Positions 44,070-47,240 of a stretch of DNA of 47,240 nt are shown here, in pieces. Under the pieces are notes generated by a model, which worked only from the letters and a program-made list of their open reading frames with translations, searched no databases and had not been told where the DNA came from. Source of the DNA: Chlorobiota bacterium (GTDB taxonomy: Bacteria; Bacteroidota; Bacteroidia; Bacteroidales; F082); the NCBI GenBank assembly GCA_013151215.1, contig JAADIS010000124.1, forward strand, positions 12,424-59,663, read 5' to 3'. Position 1 is the first letter of the stretch; each line of letters starts with the position of its first letter. The translations under genes were made by a program, and so were the position numbers.

Positions 44070-44084
44070 TTTTGAACTCTTGTT

Positions 44085-44864
44085 ATGAGTAAATATCAAA
44101 TATCGAATATCGGCTTTGTGCTTTCGCTAGCAATAATCATCGTCTTGGATTATTTCTTCGGACATTGGATGCTCCTGCTGCTGGCGCCCCTTATCACTTT
44201 TTATTTGAGCTTGATCGTCATGGGCTCGGCTTCTATAAGGTTTAACTTTTATCTGAAATCGCTTAAGCGCGGAAGTGCTTCGCCGAAAGCGGTGGCCCTG
44301 ACATTTGATGACGGCCCTGATAAGGTTATTACTCCTGAGATCCTGGAAATACTGAACAACTACAACCTCCAGGCGGCTTTTTTCTGTGTCGGGAGTAAAA
44401 TCGAAGAGTATCCAGGCCTTCTTAAGACCGTTTATAATGCCGGCCATATAGTTGGAAATCATAGCTATAGCCATTCCAAGATTTTTGACCTGCGCTCAAC
44501 TGCAAATATGGTTATCGAGATAAAAAAAACCAATAAGCTCATAAACGAATGCATAGGCGTTAAGCCTGTTTTGTTCCGGCCGCCATTCGGGGTTACCAAC
44601 CCGCTATTGGCAAAAGCCATCAAGATCACTAATGTCGTTTCTATGGGTTGGAGCCTGCGTTCCTGGGACACCAACGGCAAAATAACCAAGGTTGTGAACC
44701 GGCTTAAACGCAAGGTGCATTCCGGCGATATTATTTTATTCCACGACAACCGCCCCAATACGCCTGAGATACTGGCCCGGTTTATCCCATACCTTATTGA
44801 TAATGGATATCAAATCGTTCCTCTCGACAAGTTCTTGAAAATAAATCCTTATGAGAGCAATTAA
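44085..44864 (+). CDS. NodB-type polysaccharide deacetylase
   Basis: Metal-dependent deacetylase fold: TFDDGP (D75/D76), NHSYSH (H126, H130) and RPPFG (165-169) are intact. N-terminal helices (11-50) anchor it in the inner membrane, so the domain faces the periplasm or cytoplasm. 259 residues. It overlaps the LolA-like gene by 14 bp. Such deacetylases recur in flexirubin-type clusters, but the substrate is unknown; a cell-wall glycan is an alternative. Confidence 0.88.
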   Translation: MSKYQISNIGFVLSLAIIIVLDYFFGHWMLLLLAPLITFYLSLIVMGSASIRFNFYLKSLKRGSASPKAVALTFDDGPDKVITPEILEILNNYNLQAAFFCVGSKIEEYPGLLKTVYNAGHIVGNHSYSHSKIFDLRSTANMVIEIKKTNKLINECIGVKPVLFRPPFGVTNPLLAKAIKITNVVSMGWSLRSWDTNGKITKVVNRLKRKVHSGDIILFHDNRPNTPEILARFIPYLIDNGYQIVPLDKFLKINPYESN

Positions 44865-45480
44865 CATATCTTTTCTTTTGCTGCTTTTCCGTTTTGCATA
44901 TCCTCAAGGTGCTTTTGTTGAAATTGGGGATGCCGGCAAATTGAAGTCGGAAATCAAGAAGCACTCAGAGGAGGTCAACAGTATAAAAAGCGATTTTGTA
45001 CAGGAGAAAAACTTGAGCATGCTGCAGGAAATCGTAACTAGCCAAGGCCGGTTCTTATTTAGGAAGCCCGGAGATATACGCTGGGGGTATTCAAAGCCTT
45101 ACGAATACGTAATTGTAGTTGCCGACGGTAAATTCCGGATAAGCAACGAAGGGAAGATAAGCGAGTTTGACATTGGTTCCAACCAGATGTTCAGGCAAAT
45201 AAGCGACATGATCGTTATGGCAATCAGCGGTGATTTTGTCGATAGTGAGGAGTTTGACATAAGCTTCTTTGAAAACGCGGACTTTTACCTTGCCGAGCTC
45301 AAGCCGCATGCCCGGCAAATTGCCGATATGCTCTCGGCCATTAAAATATATTTCGACAAAACAAGCTTGGATGTCAAAAAGCTTAAGTTCATCGAACCGG
45401 GCGATGATTATACTTTGATAATATTTAAAAATTATCAGAAGAACATGGATTTAAAGGATTCGGAATTCATTTTTAATTAA
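44851..45480 (+). CDS. LolA-like periplasmic lipoprotein carrier
   Basis: A signal peptide (MRAINISFLLLLFRFAYPQG) precedes the LolA fold; SIKSDFVQEKNLSMLQEIV and GRFLFRKPGDIRWGY match LolA blocks. 209 residues. Classic LolA moves lipoproteins across the periplasm; copies in aryl-polyene clusters are thought to carry the lipid product instead. It overlaps the deacetylase gene by 14 bp and the next lipoprotein gene follows by 10 bp. Confidence 0.86.
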   Translation: MRAINISFLLLLFRFAYPQGAFVEIGDAGKLKSEIKKHSEEVNSIKSDFVQEKNLSMLQEIVTSQGRFLFRKPGDIRWGYSKPYEYVIVVADGKFRISNEGKISEFDIGSNQMFRQISDMIVMAISGDFVDSEEFDISFFENADFYLAELKPHARQIADMLSAIKIYFDKTSLDVKKLKFIEPGDDYTLIIFKNYQKNMDLKDSEFIFN

Positions 45481-45490
45481 TCATCGGAAA

Positions 45491-46150
45491 ATGGAGTTGT
45501 TTGGAAAAATATTCCCTAAAGCTCTTCTGTTCGGCATGCTGCTCTGTATAGCCTCCTGCTCGCCAAATTATTTGAAAGATTTTAAATTACTGAACAATAG
45601 CGATTTAAAGATTCCAACCATCTTCAATCACGATTTTCAGAAATCGCTTTACAAAGCTAAGCTGACGATAAGGGGCAGGGAGCTGAGCGGAGTCCTCATT
45701 GTTAAAAGAATAAACAAGTCAGGATTCCGTATTGTTTTTATGTCGGAAATAGGCCTGAAATATTTTGACTTCGGGATTGAATACGGGGGCGAGGAATTTA
45801 TGGCCCGAACATATTACATCATGCCCGTGCTTAATAGAGGGGAGGCTCGGGATATCTTAATCAACGACTTCAGCTTATTGCTCAGTGATTTCAAGGCAAA
45901 CAGAAAGCCCGTCGTGTATCGGTCAGCGGAAAGTAAGCGGATAGCCGTTGAATATAATTACAACGGCCAGGTTTATATTTGTTTCCGCCAAAGCGGGAGC
46001 GATAGGATCGGGGCCGTAAAATGGAAGTCGAGGGCTGGCGGACGCTCAGGAATCAACATTGGCTCATTTCCCGACGGGATTCCTTCCGGCATTGAAATTA
46101 CGAATAAAAAATATTCATTGTTCCTGAAGCTTCAACTGATCGAACAATAG
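45491..46150 (+). CDS. Lipoprotein of unknown function in the pigment-like operon
   Basis: SPII signal with lipobox IASC (Cys23), then about 197 residues. KLTIRGRELSGVLIVKRINK and FRIVFMSEIGLKYFDFGIEY resemble the outer-membrane lipoprotein (LolB/DUF3261-like) that accompanies LolA in aryl-polyene clusters. This is an analogy by position and size, not a firm family call. It is the last gene of the run. Confidence 0.65.
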   Translation: MELFGKIFPKALLFGMLLCIASCSPNYLKDFKLLNNSDLKIPTIFNHDFQKSLYKAKLTIRGRELSGVLIVKRINKSGFRIVFMSEIGLKYFDFGIEYGGEEFMARTYYIMPVLNRGEARDILINDFSLLLSDFKANRKPVVYRSAESKRIAVEYNYNGQVYICFRQSGSDRIGAVKWKSRAGGRSGINIGSFPDGIPSGIEITNKKYSLFLKLQLIEQ

Positions 46151-46330
46151 TGCCAAACCCGGGCTTGCTTTATCTTGTCCTGGGCAATAAATCATGCAAG
46201 CGATATAAGCGGGGCAACTATTCTCGACTTAACAGGCTCATATAGAGCAAGCCTGGGTACCGGGGCCGAATGCAGGACTGATAAGCTGTCGGAACCAGAT
46301 ATCCCGACATCATTAAAAAAGTAAATATTT

Positions 46331-46714
46331 ATGAATTGGGATTTAGAAAAAAACAAAAAGGACGCCATCGAGTTTTATAGGCTTTCATATTATGGAAACC
46401 CCCGAAAAGCAGTTGAATTATATGTCGGGTCGGGATATATTCAACATAACCCCTTGGTTGGCGACGGCGCTGAGCCCTTTATCGCATATTTTGAGAAAAT
46501 GGCAAGGGATTATCCGGATAAAACTATCGGATTTGTCAGGTCGGTGGCGGAAGGTAACCTGGTAGCCCTTCATACGCACCAAGTATGGCCGGAGGGAGAC
46601 GAGTATGTAACTATGGACTTTTTCAGGTTTGATGAAACAGGAAAAATAGTTGAGCATTGGGACTCGATGCAGAAAATCCCCGGGTCATCCGAAAACGGGA
46701 ATACAATGTATTAA
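46331..46714 (+). CDS. NTF2/SnoaL-like protein
   Basis: A 127-residue alpha+beta cone fold. Motifs of the SnoaL-like group are visible: YIQHNPLVGDGAEPFIAYFE and VTMDFFRFDETGKIVEHWD. Such proteins are cyclases, isomerases or binding proteins. The 180-bp gap before it suggests an independent unit; involvement in the preceding pathway is not supported. Start ATG 46331. Confidence 0.85.
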   Translation: MNWDLEKNKKDAIEFYRLSYYGNPRKAVELYVGSGYIQHNPLVGDGAEPFIAYFEKMARDYPDKTIGFVRSVAEGNLVALHTHQVWPEGDEYVTMDFFRFDETGKIVEHWDSMQKIPGSSENGNTMY

Positions 46715-46766
46715 GGAATATCTTCTTTTGTATATTTGAAGCCGAAAATTTTATTTTTATGTTCTT

Positions 46767-47147
46767 ATGAGTACGATAACAGTTGTTTCGATAGTGCTGA
46801 TTAACCTAGCATTGATTTTTTATAGCGTGGGCGTGTGGTTTGAGAGGTTTGGCAAATACCTTAAAACATGGCACTTGCTATGTTTTTGGATAGGCTTTGC
46901 CTTCGATGTGTCGGGTACTTTGGCAATGCATTTTATTTCGGACAAAGGATTTGACCTTCTCGACCTGCATACCTTGACAGGGCAAGTGGCTCTTTGGCTG
47001 ATGCTGGCTCACGCAATTTGGGCAAGCGCTGTCGTTAAAAAAGGGTCTGAAAAAACACGCAAGAACTTTCACCGTTACAGCCTTGTGGTTTGGATAATAT
47101 GGATGGTGCCTTATATTGGAGGCGTATTCCTTGGCATGAAGGGCTAG
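46767..47147 (+). CDS. HsmA-like small membrane protein (TIGR03987 type)
   Basis: 126 residues with four hydrophobic segments. The phrases WHLLCFWIGFAFDVSGTLAM and FHRYSLVVWIIWMVPYIGG, with several histidines in or beside helices, match the HsmA family recalled from Bacteroidota and Firmicutes. Function is not known; a role in redox or haem binding is only suggested by the histidines. It lies 52 bp after the NTF2-like gene. Confidence 0.72.
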   Translation: MSTITVVSIVLINLALIFYSVGVWFERFGKYLKTWHLLCFWIGFAFDVSGTLAMHFISDKGFDLLDLHTLTGQVALWLMLAHAIWASAVVKKGSEKTRKNFHRYSLVVWIIWMVPYIGGVFLGMKG

Positions 47148-47149
47148 GT

Positions 47150-47240
47150 AGGGTTTGCTGAAAAACGCCTAACAACGTGAGGTATATATTGTTACACGAT
47201 TTTTGTTAGTTAGGGATGCAAACTTTTTTCAAGGATTTAT
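47150..47240. mobile_element. Second copy of the MITE-like element, cut by the window end
   Basis: Begins GGGTTTGCTGAAAAACGCC at 47151, two bases after the stop of the HsmA-like gene, and matches 38180-38270 at all but about four positions. The right end and any direct repeat lie outside the window. Confidence 0.75.

Overview
The window looks like a chromosomal segment from a member of the Bacteroidota. The evidence is: -7 promoter elements of the form TAnnTTTG, several with a TTG about 18-23 bp upstream; many SPII lipoproteins and small outer-membrane beta-barrel candidates; DUF5723-like and LruC-type proteins; and a decayed gene that still carries the end of a type IX secretion (T9SS) sorting domain. 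The order cannot be fixed from the sequence alone. Most of the window has mixed, moderate GC. The DNA methylase at 36414-38159 is strikingly AT-rich and looks imported.

Layout. 1-2225: the end of proS converges on glyA, with a shared terminator between them. 2226-3289: a repeat-rich gap holding a 7-bp tandem array, a 27/54-bp tandem array and a T9SS-cargo pseudogene. 3290-8563: a pair of M16 peptidases (one catalytic, one not), a CPBP protease, a GT4 glycosyltransferase and a small b561-like membrane protein. 8730-18054: a large lipoprotein with its DUF5723-like partner, L-serine dehydratase, an LTA-synthase-like sulfatase, PLPBP (YggS), a Ca/Na antiporter and a secreted beta-rich protein. 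18062-18831: rex, whose promoter is flanked by two Rex-box-like palindromes.

18857-25320: a DNA-damage/mutagenesis module. It has a DnaE-like polymerase without the replisome tail, DinB, a divergent LexA-like XRE-S24 repressor with two near-identical palindromes at its promoter, and a DnaQ exonuclease/GIY-YIG fusion. 25322-27202 is a LamG/LruC lipoprotein. 27382-28120 holds tRNA-Ser(UGA), tRNA-Ser(CGA) and tRNA-Glu(UUC). The 3' end and terminator of the first tRNA are duplicated 170 bp downstream, and two palindromic elements sit among the tRNAs.

28218-46150 resembles a flexirubin/aryl-polyene type lipid pigment locus in two arms. The minus arm has a ketosynthase, ketoreductase, MIO aromatic ammonia-lyase, outer-membrane protein and PlsB/PlsC-like acyltransferase, plus a helical secreted protein and a nucleotidyltransferase. 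The plus arm has a flippase, ACP, LpxL-like acyltransferase, methyltransferase, NodB deacetylase, LolA-like protein and a lipoprotein. Between the arms lie the AT-rich solitary adenine methylase, a TPR protein and a 132-bp MITE-like element bounded by 8-bp direct repeats. A second copy of that element begins at 47151 and runs off the window after an NTF2-like gene and an HsmA-like gene.
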